Made by a program: the position numbers and the translations under genes | Assembly: GCA_012295275.1 (NCBI GenBank) | Contig: CM022665.1 | Span: forward strand, 5,748,901-5,812,900 | DNA from: Chrysomallon squamiferum | Lineage: Eukaryota; Mollusca; Gastropoda; Neomphalida; Peltospiridae | Direction of reading: 5' to 3' | Length of the DNA: 64,000 nt | Shown here: positions 13,506 through 43,080 of the stretch, piece by piece | How positions within the stretch are numbered: the stretch's first letter is position 1 | Layout of the letters: every line of letters starts with the position of its first letter | Notes under the pieces: model-generated | What the model saw: the letters and a program-made list of their open reading frames with translations, nothing else | The model's database searches: none | Told to the model about the DNA's origin: nothing

Positions 13506-15137
13506 AATCCAGAAATTAAAAAAAAAAAAATTAAAAAAAATTAAAAAAACACTTTCTTCTAACATTTTCGCCTGAGAAATAACTGAACGCATAGCTTGTT
13601 ACGGGTCATGTTATGTCATTCATTTACTAGTCTTCTTTTCCAAGGCCACGGTGTGAAAAGAAATTCTTGGTCCTTTCATGGCTTTGTAAAAACATATCTT
13701 AATATGATCTCTGTGTGGGTGAGCGATTCACACTTTTTTTTTTTTTACCATAGTATCTTCAAATGATCGTTCGAGCTCAGGTTTCCTGATACGTTTATGT
13801 AGAGTTGTTAGACTGTAAAGTGTAACAGCTCACGAATTACAAGTGCTGTCTGCAGTTTGTCTGTGGTTACATCTGCGTACTGTGTCGACCTGCCACAAGA
13901 TCGTCCTCTGTGTTTGATTCTGTTAGAACTTACTGTGTATTGCTGATTCTTTGATAATCTTCTTCTTCCGTTACTTCTACTATTACCAATACCGCTACTG
14001 ATATTACTGTATGACTGTATGACTACCGCTTCTACTGCTACTTTACTACTACTTAAAACTACTACTACTACTACTACTACAACGTCTACTACCACCATCA
14101 TTATCACCACTATTGTTAATACTATGTTCTATTTCTAATAGTGTTAATAATAATTAATAAAATGTCTGCAAAGCTTCTGTTGCAGTTAACAATATACTAC
14201 TTTTTTTTTTACAACCTACCACCATCTGATGCTTTTGTTCTGTTATGTTCTGCTGTTGTTATTTGTAAAACTTCCACATCTTCTTCAGTGTTATACTTTT
14301 TTTTCTTGATTCTTTATGAACGTGTCATAAAAACTGAACGGTAAGTTCCGAAATGAACGAATATTTGTTTTTAATGAGACTTTAACTCAGTTTAATATTA
14401 ACGCTTGTTAGATATATTTTTTTTCTTAGTTTATCATGAAAGAGAAAATCTGATGACGCCATTTTATAGGGTGCGGGGTATCGTGAAAGATATTTTCAAA
14501 ACGAAGTCTGGAGTTTCAACCAGTAACTCTACCTTTCTACGCATTTATTTAACACCAAACGTATTGACTCACAAACCAAATGTTATAAATAGTTTATATT
14601 TCAAGACCAACAGTCCTATTTATTTAAATAAAACATGGGCTTTTAAAAAGATTTAGATTTTAACTGTTTTCTAAATTAGTATTCAACCTCCGGTTAAACT
14701 GATGTAGCAAGCACACAACACAAAGGTTAAATTATAGTTCAGTATTTCGACAGAAATGTTTTCTGTGGTGTATTTTCTATTTGACAAACATTACGTACAT
14801 TATGCATAGCATTAATAGGATCTTAAGAAAGTAAACGTAAAAGCTTACTTCTAATACTTTGTTACAAGATATTATCATGTTTCAGTACAAGATATCATGA
14901 TTTCAATAATTACTGGTTCTAGCTTTGCTCTTTTTTTTTTCGTTACAGTCTTGTACTGACATCACGTTCCATTATTATTTATGATAAGTATCTTCCCTCA
15001 GCAGCATAAGTTTCAAAAAATAAATAAACACAAGTATAAAAAGTACGTTCATTTTTTTAGAAGTATAAAAATTATATTGCCTCAAACTCAGATGAACAGG
15101 CTTTATTCAAAAAGATTTTTCTTCTTTTTCTTCTTCT

Positions 15138-15156
15138 TTTATATATATATATATAT

Positions 15157-15190
<34 letters not shown>
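15138..15190. repeat. (TA)n tract
   Basis: Two TA runs separated by TTATT, followed by a T run. Confidence 0.95.
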
Positions 15191-15191
<1 letters not shown>

Positions 15192-15485
15192 TTTTATAAG
15201 TTTATTATTGTTTTCTTCTAAGCCCGTATTTATGACACAACCCATAAAACCGTTAACAGTTAGCCAACCGTGGCTACGAGCTTTCTATGGGGGATAATTA
15301 CAAAACTCGTCACGTGAACTCAGAATCTTACCTGTTTGGTCACGGTGTGTGAACTTGCTCAGGTGTTTCGGATTTGTTTATTTACCTGTACTGTTTAAGT
15401 AAAGATTGAAATACAATACAAACTGTTTTCAGTTTATTTCATCTTATACGTTGTTTTTTTTTTTTTTTTTTATTTTTTACTTCAG

Positions 15486-15547
15486 GTGATTACAAAATTT
15501 GACTGGAGGCTTCGTTTTATTTCTGTGGAGATTACGAAAAGTGAAGT

Positions 15548-15557
<10 letters not shown>
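15486..15557 (+). other. Short ATG-bearing exon of the scaffold gene
   Basis: A T-rich tract ending in TTCAG (AG at 15484-15485) precedes 72 nt that end with ATG GGT CAA G followed by the consensus donor GTAAGT. There are 62 nt of leader and only 10 coding bases. The split codon G+CG joins in phase to the exon at 18207 and yields Ala4. An exon this small is easily missed by gene finders. An acceptor at its 5' edge implies an upstream non-coding exon. Confidence 0.65.
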
Positions 15558-28632
<13,075 letters not shown>

Positions 28633-28741
28633 CAAGGAGAATGTGTCACCCTTTCGAATGATATATCGACACAGAATATTCAAAGAAAAAATACATAAAT
28701 ATGAACTTCATTGTTGTATCATATTAAGACATAGCAATCCA

Positions 28742-28965
28742 AGTTACCGACCTTTGTACTTAAAATGTTGATCTTTGAATTGCAGGTCATACGAGTTGTC
28801 GGCCTTTGAAATATTTGGCACGGCCCGTGTTTTCTGTCTTTGAAGTAAGACGAGTTATCGTCCTTTGAATTATACAACCTATAAGTTATCGATCTTCGAA
28901 TTTTTTTAAAACAAATTTATGAGTTATCGACCTCCACTAACCAATGAATTATCGACTTTTGATTT
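28742..28965 (+). repeat. Degenerate repeat family, core GAGTTATCGACCTTTGAAT
   Basis: At least six imperfect copies in about 220 bp just after the scaffold stop codon begin near 28742, 28792, 28851, 28883, 28921 and 28946. The shared core is (A/G)AGTTATCG(A/T)CCTTTGAA, with a weaker copy near 28767 (GTTGATCTTTGAA). Spacing is irregular (about 25-60 bp), unlike a microsatellite. Confidence 0.75.
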
Positions 28966-29924
28966 AAAAAAAAAAAAATTAAAAAATATTTTTTAATTTA
29001 TATTATTATCCAGTTAATAGCTTAGAAAAATGCAGGCACGTTACTTAAGCAAGCATAATTTGAAACACAAGCAAAGTTTTCAGCTACATTAGCTGATCCA
29101 GCGGAATCAGTTTGAAATGGCATTGGTTTAATGAACGATGGTCACTGTGATTTGGAAAGAGCCAAAATACCAAAGATGCTACATTCGTAAAAATATCTAT
29201 TTCTAATATTTATTGGCATATTTACTTAACACAATGTTTTTTTTTTTTTTTTTTCTCATTCTTGTCTATTTAGATATTTAAATGTTATAGAGTAAAATAA
29301 CTAGCATTTTAACATTTTTTAGAAATATGTTTTTCCGAACCGAATACCTTTTCTTGTAAGGGTAGACAACAAATCACATGATACGCCTAGCCTAGTCCAT
29401 GTTACAAATACTCAATTATATATAAAATATCTTTGCTCTTTCCCCCTCAAAAATGAAATACGTAATATGTAGTAACAACCTTAGTTTGTAGAGTTTTTTT
29501 TTTTCTTTTTTTTTTTTCTAATTACAGTAGACTCTAATCTATTATCTTTGTTATTTATATTCTGCCCCTACATATTTCATGTGAAAATTATATCTGCTGC
29601 GTGTTAATCTTACCACGTTCTCGGGAGCATCAAGTTTTTACCTCGCCATAAACATATCAGCATTAATATGTAAATGTCGACCCGAACTGTACTTACTTTG
29701 AAAAACTACCTCCTAGACGTCACGGCTAGCTTTGTCGCGACTGTTTAATATATTTAATTTCTCTGGGCTGATCCTTCTGTCGCCTTGGTTGATATGTTTC
29801 ATTTCTTACTGTTCTCGAGATCCCGAAATGAAGAAAAAAAAAAAAAGTTTTTTTTTTTTTTTTTGGTCAAGTTACCATTAAGGTACTAAAGTTTCTTTCT
29901 TTAGTTTCTTAGAATATAGGATTT

Positions 29925-29971
<47 letters not shown>

Positions 29972-29990
29972 AAATGTGTTTGTTATTACA

Positions 29991-30033
<43 letters not shown>

Positions 30034-30419
30034 GAGTTATTAGAGCTATTATGTATTTATGTAATTTTTATATTATTATATTTTCAGGAAGGACAAAAAT
30101 AATATTTGTCTAGGTTTTTGAAAAGGCTGTTGCTAGCTTTTCTAAAAATAAAAAATATATAAATCGCTTGGTAAAGAAAAAATTATATGTACTAACTTCA
30201 TTAATCATGGAAATGTTTTGTACGTATTGCATATTACATATTACGTATATTTAATTATTCTACGATATATTTTCTTTTTGTTTGTAGTATCACTCTATAT
30301 TTATGAAAGAGATTATGACGTAATAAAATGATTGTTGTTTGGAAGATTTAAATTACTTGAACAAAGAGTAAAGAAAGATGTACACATATTTATGGACAGC
30401 TTAATGTGAAGTTGCATAT

Positions 30420-30523
<104 letters not shown>

Positions 30524-31247
30524 CCCCCGAAATATAACTCGGTTGTTTGTAAATAAGCTTTTTCGAAGCTTTACTTGTGCTCGTTTTAATAATTATAACT
30601 TCTGTTATTTTCTTATAACAATGCACTATGTCAAAAATTTAAGAAACTGTTGAAAAAATAAATAAATAAATAAATAATTTAAATGATGATGTCATTAGAA
30701 CAGTTATCTCCCCTTAATTAAACACAACGTTGTTTATACTGTTATTTCAGCAGTATTTCATGAAAGTGTTTTACATATTATAATCACATAAGACTGATAA
30801 GCAATAAAAAGAAAATTTCTTGTAACGTGTCTTAGCTTCTTGTAATATAATAAAGCATGGCATTTTCTTTTTCTTCCGAAATTGTAATAAAATGAATAAG
30901 TGAAAATTATTGTTGTATTTTATATTCATGTATTCCGTAGTATTGTTAAAATAAGTAAATTGTTGTAATTTGTTTGTTCTAATTTACATTTTGTTTTGCA
31001 CTTAGCTTTATATTATTATTATTACTATTATCATTATTATTATTAGTTTAAAATTTTATATCAACAGTTTCGAATTCATATGTTTAAAAATGTCAGTGCA
31101 ACATCAGTTATTATGCATATCCTTGTACATATATATATAAATATTGTTTTTTGTATTAAACCAAGTGTTTTCTGGGAAAATACCGTTATAATTATTTAAC
31201 GGATTTATGTTAAAAATTGCGAATTAAACAAATCTTCGAAAAACAAA

Positions 31248-31285
<38 letters not shown>

Positions 31286-32200
31286 ATCTACATGAAATAA
31301 AATAAATAAATATTATTTAATGCTTAGTTAGGATATTATGATTATAAAATTAACCGTGAACATTAAATTATTTTAATGTGCAACAAATGTGTACAATAAT
31401 TATGATTATGTGCATCACATATACATAATTGTTATAATTATGCAATATACAGGTTTTTGTTTTACGTGAAGAACCAAGCATTATTTATACCGTTATAGGC
31501 AATACACACATTAAGTGTACTTTTCACATTAAGCATATGTTTGTGTATTACATTATATATCGTATTCGTCATTATATTAGTGATTTTCTTTCATTCTTTT
31601 TTTTCTCCTTTCTTTTTTTTTTTTCTAATGTTTATATGCAATCAGCGTTTCATTTTTGAATTACATTTATTAATTACTGTTTAATTATTTACTGTGAAAG
31701 TAAATAAAACGCATAAGGTTTCAGCTGTCAGCTGTTTATGTAATTGTGTACGCATAACACGTATTTATGTAAAACTCTATCTATGTACATTAAGCGTTTT
31801 TGTGTAATCATTTTGTGCGTGTATTTTATAACCTGTGTACACGTATAACTGGTATTAATAATAATTTAAAAAAAAAAAAAAAAAAAAATCAAAAAAAAAA
31901 TATCAAAACAAAAAAATCATACTGTACGCAAATTTGTTATTTAATCACAATATGTATTATTAATTATCAATAAAGCATGGTTTTCAATAACAATATGTTT
32001 ATTTGACTTGTAATATAAATTTTACTCCAGAAAAAAACACAGCAGAAAATCTTAGCTCAGTATTACAGGATTGGCCTACGTTGTTTGGCGTAAATAGGAT
32101 CAGTGCACTTTAAAGTGTATCTGTGGGGTGATGCAGAAATAGTAGAAATATATTTTGAGTACTTCTAAGTTTGGGATTAGTACGTTTAAAAATATCTGGG

Positions 32201-32265
32201 CGCCGCCATGCTTCTGTACCCGATGACGTCACGACTTCAGTCGTAAAGGGGTAAAATGGCGGAGT
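32201..32265 (+). promoter_or_regulatory. Candidate promoter: perfect CRE plus YY1-like element
   Basis: A short GC-richer patch contains GCGCCGCCATG, a palindromic TGACGTCA (32224-32231) and AAAATGGCGG (32253-32262). CRE and AAnATGGCGG elements typify TATA-less metazoan promoters. The nearest downstream plus-strand gene is the SDR (ATG 34036, possible 5' acceptor at 33990). The ATG in the patch opens only a 5-codon ORF (MAELK). Confidence 0.4.
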
Positions 32266-32566
32266 TGAAATGATTTTTTTTAACATTATTGCTTTGACAT
32301 ACTTAGTTACGAATGATCACAGGTTTTCCCAAAACAGTAAAATAACAACTTGAATATATAATTTTTATTTTTGTTTTTATTTTATTTGTTTACTTTTTAT
32401 TATATTATATTCGTATGATCTAATACGCTTTAACGCGCCAGTATAGCTATTTCCCGAGACAGAAAATGCTCTATAAAATGTTCAATTTTGATTGAAGATA
32501 ACGGTGTGTTCTTTCTTTTTTGTGAGAAGCCTGACATAAATATTGCGTGCTGCCAACATATATAAA

Positions 32567-32635
<69 letters not shown>
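32567..32635. repeat. (CT)n array
   Basis: About 34 CT units. A second array of about 44 units is at 32911-32999. The two are 275 bp apart in the same orientation. Confidence 0.97.
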
Positions 32636-32638
<3 letters not shown>

Positions 32639-32905
32639 CCCCTTTCTTAGTCATCGTTTTCTTCTCCTGTTTATGTTTATGTTTATATTATAAATAACAT
32701 GATTAAAGACAAACATTGTCCGTTATTGTCCAAAATTCTAATTTTGATTTTCTCCTTATGTAGACACTGTCTGAGATAGTAACTTGAACTTTCGGCCAAT
32801 TACAAATGAGATGCATTTATTCAATCCTGTAAATTCTTAGAATGTTTAAATTTCTGCTTGCTTGTTTGAGATATGAGGGGTTAAAAGTTCAGTGATCTGC
32901 CATAA

Positions 32906-33001
<96 letters not shown>

Positions 33002-34035
33002 GCCACAGTATGCCAGTATAAGTTATTAATTAAATTACATTTACTAGTAACTGAATATATCACCAATTGCATCTTACAGTCTAGAACCATTATTATTTTA
33101 ATTAGTCCTACTCATACTACACGTACCTATATATCGTGTACATGTATTTAAAAGGAAACAAAAAATAAATAACCGTTATTAGATTGTCGCTTCAGACAAG
33201 AGACTGGGTTCACTCGTGTAATTGGCTATTAAACGTATGGACCTGTGCTTTCCTGTCTATCAAAAGGTGCATTATAAAATATATTAAACGAAATTTAACG
33301 TAACGTTCCTTCATGTGAGACCCGTTTAATAATTACAGTATAATTCAAACTGTGCAATAAAAGTAGTTTTGTTATAGTAAATTGATATACGTGTGAGTGT
33401 GTGTGTGTGTGGGGGTATGTTGGGGTTTATGTGTACTAGGGTGTGTCCGAATATGTGTATGTCAAAATGTGTGAATGTGTGCATGTATGCGTAAATATGT
33501 GTTCATATGTAGGAGTTCGTCAGAGTGTGTGTTTGTACGTGTGTGTGGAGGTATGTAAACAATGTCCTATTTGTCTGTGAGCCGACATTAAAAAAAAAAA
33601 CCTATTATCAAATGATTAGACATTCTGGGGGTGAACTTAAAGGTGTTTCTAATCAGTTTATAAGAAAACAAGTAAAAATCAGGTCCAGATTCGGAGGGTG
33701 AAGCACAGATCCCTCTCTCACCCCTACCTCCAGCATTCTTTCATACATTGTGTCTGTTACGGCTAACACTTTACTGCGGGGTCTACAGTGTTGATATTTC
33801 TGTGTACTGCTTGTCCTTGACTTGTACATATTGATATTCTGTCCGTGACATCTTCAACAGCTGCTAATAATAGCTCGTTGTAAACATTGCCACAACGAGG
33901 CTCTGCGCCCATTCATATACCACATACAAGGCTACGCGATAATCGTGTTAAGTTTTTTTTTTTTCCTCTCAAACCATCGGTGTCTCGCAGATCCTATTTA
34001 CGAATACCGAAGTTGTTTTAATGTAAAGACTTGCA

Positions 34036-37892
<3,857 letters not shown>

Positions 37893-38093
37893 ATGCGTTA
37901 CAGAGAATGATTGTCAAACTCATCGATTTATTAAGCATTCCAGTTATCAAAACAACTTTTATATATATTAAATATATTTAATACTTCGAGTTCGTTTTTA
38001 AAATATAAAATTAATGTTCTGAGTCGGACGACAATGCAAACTTAATGTAACATTCACAAATCGCTCAGGAAAATAAAATAAAAAAACTGTTCC

Positions 38094-38095
<2 letters not shown>

Positions 38096-38143
<48 letters not shown>
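38096..38143. repeat. (TTA)n downstream of the SDR gene
   Basis: About 15 TTA units, 200 bp after the SDR stop. An AATAAA at about 38072 may be the SDR poly(A) signal. Confidence 0.9.
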
Positions 38144-38144
<1 letters not shown>

Positions 38145-38399
38145 CATTATTATTGCTAGTATTATTATAATATTTATAATAATAGTAACATTTAATTGTT
38201 GGGTTTTGGTTGTTTTGGGTTGGATTTTTATTTATATTTTTTTTATTTTTTTATTATTATTTTTTTTTTAACCTTTTATATCTAGTTAAAGACCGTTATT
38301 ACTGCAACTACGATTACTAATACTATTACTACTAATACTGCTACTAATATTATCAGAACTATTACTGCTATTGATAATAATAACTACTACTACTACGAC

Positions 38400-38433
<34 letters not shown>

Positions 38434-38913
38434 GAAAAAGCATTCGTTATAACCTTATATATGCATTTTTATTACAATTTTGTTTTAAATCTATTTTGTA
38501 ATGTATACAGTTAAATTGTTTTGTAGTAAAATCAATTTATTATATATATATATAATCCGGTGTTTGTTTTTCTTTCGGTTCAAAATACGTTAATTAAAAC
38601 GAAATCATTTAAATCAGAATCACTAGAAAAAAAAAAAAAAAAAAAAAAAAAACGAACTAAATGACGTTATCTTCCAAATGTTATTATAATTAGTCCTTTA
38701 ATACTTATTGGAGCTTCTTTGTTACTTTAAGCCCTTTTTAAGCCAATAAAACCAGTCACCTGTTTGAAACAAGCTAGACGCAGCGAAATTTCAAATGTAT
38801 ATATATGTATCTTCGGTTCATGAAGCAGGAGACTAATTTGTCTGCGTCAGATTAGAGAAAAGAGAATGTGCAGTCGTCTTCTGTTCTCCCAGCTAACTCT
38901 GGAGGGAAGCTCA

Positions 38914-38942
38914 TATAAAGACTGGAACCCGCTGTGATCAGT
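38914..38942 (+). promoter_or_regulatory. Possible TATA/Inr core promoter
   Basis: TATAAAG at 38914-38920 lies 26 bp upstream of the A in an invertebrate initiator TCAGT at 38938-38942, inside a GC-balanced patch (38740-39480). No downstream exon is recognised, and a transcript from here would run antisense to the GPCR. Spacing is slightly short. Confidence 0.2.
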
Positions 38943-39492
38943 GTTAAGACCTGTTATAAATTAACTGCTTCACCAAGGCTTCGTGACGTTTGAGTAATGT
39001 TCTTCGGATTCACTGGAGTAACCTTGATACTCAGTCTGTTTATCAGTCCATTTAATTTGCTATAAAAATTCTCAGGCTAAAGTAATTTCGTACGTCGCGC
39101 GAGCTGTCTACGAAGGTTACAGTTGTCCAGACACAGCAGCGAGTTGAGACATTCAAAATGTAAGCCTTAAAATGATAGTCAGTGTGATGAGCTAATCTCT
39201 GGCGATCTCATTGCATTTATTGCCTAATCCTGTTAATACTTCACAGCTCGTGTAAACAAGGCTGCCGTGTCTCGTATCTCCAGACAGAAGACGGATTTAA
39301 AGAATATTTTCTAAGACGCTGATAAAATGTTTGAAACAGTAGCTGTTAATCACTGACTGCGAGGCTAGACGTTAAAAGCGTATTTCTGCATTTGTCTGTG
39401 ATGTAAGTTATGTGACAGTGAATTGTTGTATACGTACCACAGGTGAGCGTCTGGGAGTTACGTGATTTAGCTGTAACTTTGTTAAGAACGTT

Positions 39493-39601
39493 TAAAGCTA
39501 TATTTTCAGATAACGTTCACTAAACGAAGATGTTTTATTTTTTAAATTATAAACCAATGATGTTTATTTGGCAGTATCAAATCAGTCTTGTGGGTATTTA
39601 A

Positions 39602-39644
<43 letters not shown>

Positions 39645-39706
39645 ACATAAAATAATAATAATAAAACATCTTCGTTTAGTGAACGGTATCTGAAACTATA
39701 GCTTTA
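39493..39706 (-). repeat. 45-bp near-perfect inverted repeat (hairpin) in the GPCR 3' flank
   Basis: Arms 39493-39537 and 39662-39706 are reverse complements over 45 bp with two or three mismatches (TAAAGCTATA...GAAGATGTTTTA). The 124-bp loop contains (AAT)n. The element starts about 160 nt after the GPCR stop codon. A minus-strand AATAAA overlaps the distal arm (TTTATT at 39534-39539), so the full stem is present in RNA only if polyadenylation occurs further on. Confidence 0.85.
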
Positions 39707-39864
39707 ACAACAATAGTGATAACAACAACAACAACAATAGCAATACAAATATTTAATCAATACAATGATCTTGAATTTGCTTTGAAATGCAGATATCACT
39801 AAAGTCTCTAACTGGCGAACATTCACGAATTATGATAATGTCGACGTGAATTTTATATTTATCG

Positions 39865-40872
39865 CTAAAATCGAGATCTGACATCGCATGTTGCTGTTGA
39901 TGATGACTTCAAGGTAGAACGCTGTGCTGAAGATAATTTTTTGTTGGTAACTGCAGATTTTTTGCAAAACAAATTTTTCAGAATAATTCTGACTTCAGAC
40001 AGGCGCCAACAGTATATTACAGGATTAAGAATTCCGTTTACCATGAAGAGAGAAATAGCAAAAGACAGAAATATTTTCCATTCTGTGAGCCGAGTTGCGT
40101 GGGGTCTCATGGTTGCATAGAGGTACCCAAGATACAATGGTGTGACACATACTAAAAATGGTAACACAATAACTGAAGTGGTTACTATTGCCTTTATATT
40201 CATACGCACTGCAGTTTTTATCTGACTAGAAGTCACTAAACCTGGAACTATTTTCTTGATGTGTCTTTTCGCCAAGCAGAACATAACCATTTGGCCGGCG
40301 ACAATAATAACCACCATTAGACATCGCACCAGCGACAATATGGCGTACGTCGCTGTAGAAGCCATCTTTGAAAAGTGGCAGATATTCTGGAGGTTTCCTA
40401 CTGCATAAGCTGTCATAGTCACGGCAACCGAGAGAAGCCATTCTGCCACTAAAATACACACAAAAGAGAGTTCAGTGGCAACAATTCTGTACGTAAAAGG
40501 ATGAAACAGGGCGAAAATTCTGTCCAATGTTAATGTCGCCACTGTTGTGAGAACAACCACGGTTAGCGAAGTCAGGCAAATATGTCGCACCCAGCATTCA
40601 AAATTAACTTCGCGGAACTGACTCAGATCAAAGACAGCCGAATGGTAGGCGAACGTGAGTCCGCTTAAAACGTGAGCCATAGACAAACTGGTCAGACAGT
40701 ATCTGAGAGACGTCTGCATTGACGTGGCTTTTTTCAAAGCGTAAAGACTGATGCTGTTCTCGAAGAACACAAGAACACCGAGGGTGATTCGGGAAGCTTT
40801 TTCTGGCGATGAAAGTCTGAAAGTCCATTCTGTGCCAGAACTCGTAAAATTGCCGCCATAAGAATCAGCCAT
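39865..40872 (-). CDS. Class A (rhodopsin-like) G protein-coupled receptor, intronless
   Basis: A single 335-residue ORF shows seven hydrophobic segments, an N-terminal glycosylation sequon at Asn8, Asn39 (1.50), Cys93 and Cys165 for the ECL1-ECL2 disulphide, Asp117-Arg118-Ile119 (DRY variant), Trp145 (4.50), Cys242-Val-Thr-Pro245 in TM6 and Asn283-Pro284-x-x-Tyr287 in TM7. Cys303 after TM7 may be palmitoylated, and the tail is Ser/Thr-rich. Departures from consensus: position 2.50 is His67 instead of Asp, the TM6 toggle Trp is Val243, and TM5 has no 5.50 Pro. Invertebrates have large families of intronless orphan receptors like this; the ligand cannot be assigned. The start is the first in-frame Met and leaves a short extracellular N-terminus before TM1. 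It is transcribed convergently with the SDR gene. Confidence 0.93.
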   Translation of the reverse strand: MADSYGGNFTSSGTEWTFRLSSPEKASRITLGVLVFFENSISLYALKKATSMQTSLRYCLTSLSMAHVLSGLTFAYHSAVFDLSQFREVNFECWVRHICLTSLTVVVLTTVATLTLDRIFALFHPFTYRIVATELSFVCILVAEWLLSVAVTMTAYAVGNLQNICHFSKMASTATYAILSLVRCLMVVIIVAGQMVMFCLAKRHIKKIVPGLVTSSQIKTAVRMNIKAIVTTSVIVLPFLVCVTPLYLGYLYATMRPHATRLTEWKIFLSFAISLFMVNGILNPVIYCWRLSEVRIILKNLFCKKSAVTNKKLSSAQRSTLKSSSTATCDVRSRF

Positions 40873-41198
40873 TTCTTTTTAATTATTAATTTTCATTTTC
40901 AGAATAACCTACAACAAAAGTAAAATGAAACTAATGTAATTTAATTATTCTCAATACAAATTTGTTTGTTTGTTAATTTGTTGGGTATTTTGTTTTTTTT
41001 TTTTTCTCCTTTTTTAAAGAAACGTTTCTGTCTACTGAATCAAAGTAAAGTTTAATAATCTTCAATCATTGTTTTGCCAAATTTGACATTCTTGTAAACA
41101 TATATTTCAACCTAAAAATTCATAATGCTAAATATAATATCTCTGTATTCATGCAAAATGAGTTAAGCTTGGATTAAATCCTTTCTTTAAAAAAGAAA

Positions 41199-41229
<31 letters not shown>

Positions 41230-42859
41230 CAAAAAACAGACATAAAAAGAAACCATCAAAATACAAACCTTTTTTCCTTGTCCACGATGAATTCAGTTTT
41301 AGAATGAAAAAGAACAAAAACGAAAAACCGTCGTAATATTTATACAAATCTCCGGAGATGTACTGTCAAATGTTTTCTGCAGTGGATACGTCGTTTGCAA
41401 TTAATGTAAATGCTCAAAACTCAACCATTTGCCAGAATGTAAATTGTATCGTAGAGTGCAGATTGCTGTTATCTGACGAAGCCACCACAGCGTAAAACTA
41501 AGTGCTCCGCCGATTAAAACGAGTGGAAAGTTATTCTGGCAATTTTATTATCAACGTGACTTCTATATAGTAATAGTGGCACGCAGTTTAATTTTTGGTT
41601 TAAGCAATGTTTAAACTAACAGATATTCTTATTATGTGTAGCAAAAACGCGCAGCTAAATATTATCCAATTTCATAAAATAGTGATTTGTTTTTGTTTTT
41701 ATTTTATAATTTTTTTATTTTTTGTTTATTTTTGTATATTTATTTACTTATTTATTTATTATATTTTATTATTATTATTTTATTATTATTATTATTATCT
41801 GAAATTGTTTTTTAAGTTCGTAAGTGTGGGCTTTGTGATCAACAGCCGTTGGCATCTTTTTTTTATTATCTTTATCGTCAAATGTTTATGGTATTACATA
41901 GCCTGATTGAGTCTCGATAATTTGCATTTGCTTTGAGCTGACTCTGGATAAGCGAAATGAGATATCGAATTTGCTACTTAATGATTGATTAGTTTCTTAA
42001 CCAGCCTGTGTCAGAAATTGTCAGAAAGTTCTTTTTCTTTTTTTTTTTTCATCTTTTTTTTCATATTAATCTGTTAATTTGTGAGAGACGACATCAGCAG
42101 ATATATTATTTTAATATCGGTTAGATATTTAAAATGATATTTAACAGAAAAAAGTGTATTTTCTGTACCAAACGTCAACAGTCCCCGAAAATAATTTATT
42201 TTCAAGTATGAGTTATTCCCCATTAGCCACTCTTTGACGTGGGTGTCATAACTCACCAGTGATACACTGGCGTTGTATTTAAGGTACAGTTTATTAAAAT
42301 AATAAAAGGTACGTTTAATAATAATAATAATAATAATAATAATATATTAAAACTTACTAATATCTAAGCTATTTCTACTCTTATTATTGTATCTAAGAAA
42401 AAATGTGGTTTTAAAAATTCTTTTATTTCATTACATAGTTAATTGTTTACAGTAAATAGTAAAATAAACAGTCGCTAATGACTTTAAAAATTCGGTTTTA
42501 TTTCATTAAAATTAATATTTAACTGTTTAACAAACATCATAATGGCTTTATGAATTGTTCTTAAAACTGATTTTATTTTACTTTTTTATAAAAATTTCAG
42601 TAGTACTTTGTTTCTTCTTTTTTTAACAAACACATACACACATATATATATATACCGTAGAGTTGTCTTTTTTTGCATTTAAATTTACTTTTTATTTTTT
42701 ATTCTATTTTTTGAATGTTTTGCTGGCAATATCGATGAACAAAGTTTGCACGGCATGGACAGTATATTAAATGACCGTTTTATTATTATTATTTATTTAA
42801 TTTTTAATTTTTATTTTGTTATTATTATCACGATTATGATTATTATGATTATGATTATG

Positions 42860-42894
<35 letters not shown>

Positions 42895-43080
42895 TTATTT
42901 ATTTTTATTTTTATTTTTTATTTTTTATTTTTTTTATCAATCTTTCAAGCTGTTGTGATATCTTTTTGAATTCACATTTCACTATACGTATGAAGCTCTT
43001 TATCTTCTGCCCAATTTTACCTGGACTTTGATTCAGAACAATCAGTTCAAGGCAAGTGTGATAAATGTATTAGAGAAGAC
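40873..43080. other. Intergenic region between divergent GPCR and DUF4434-like genes
   Basis: It should hold both 5' regions. No clear core promoter is visible. A/T runs, (AAG)n near 41210, and (TTA)n near 41770 and 42860 are present. Confidence 0.5.
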
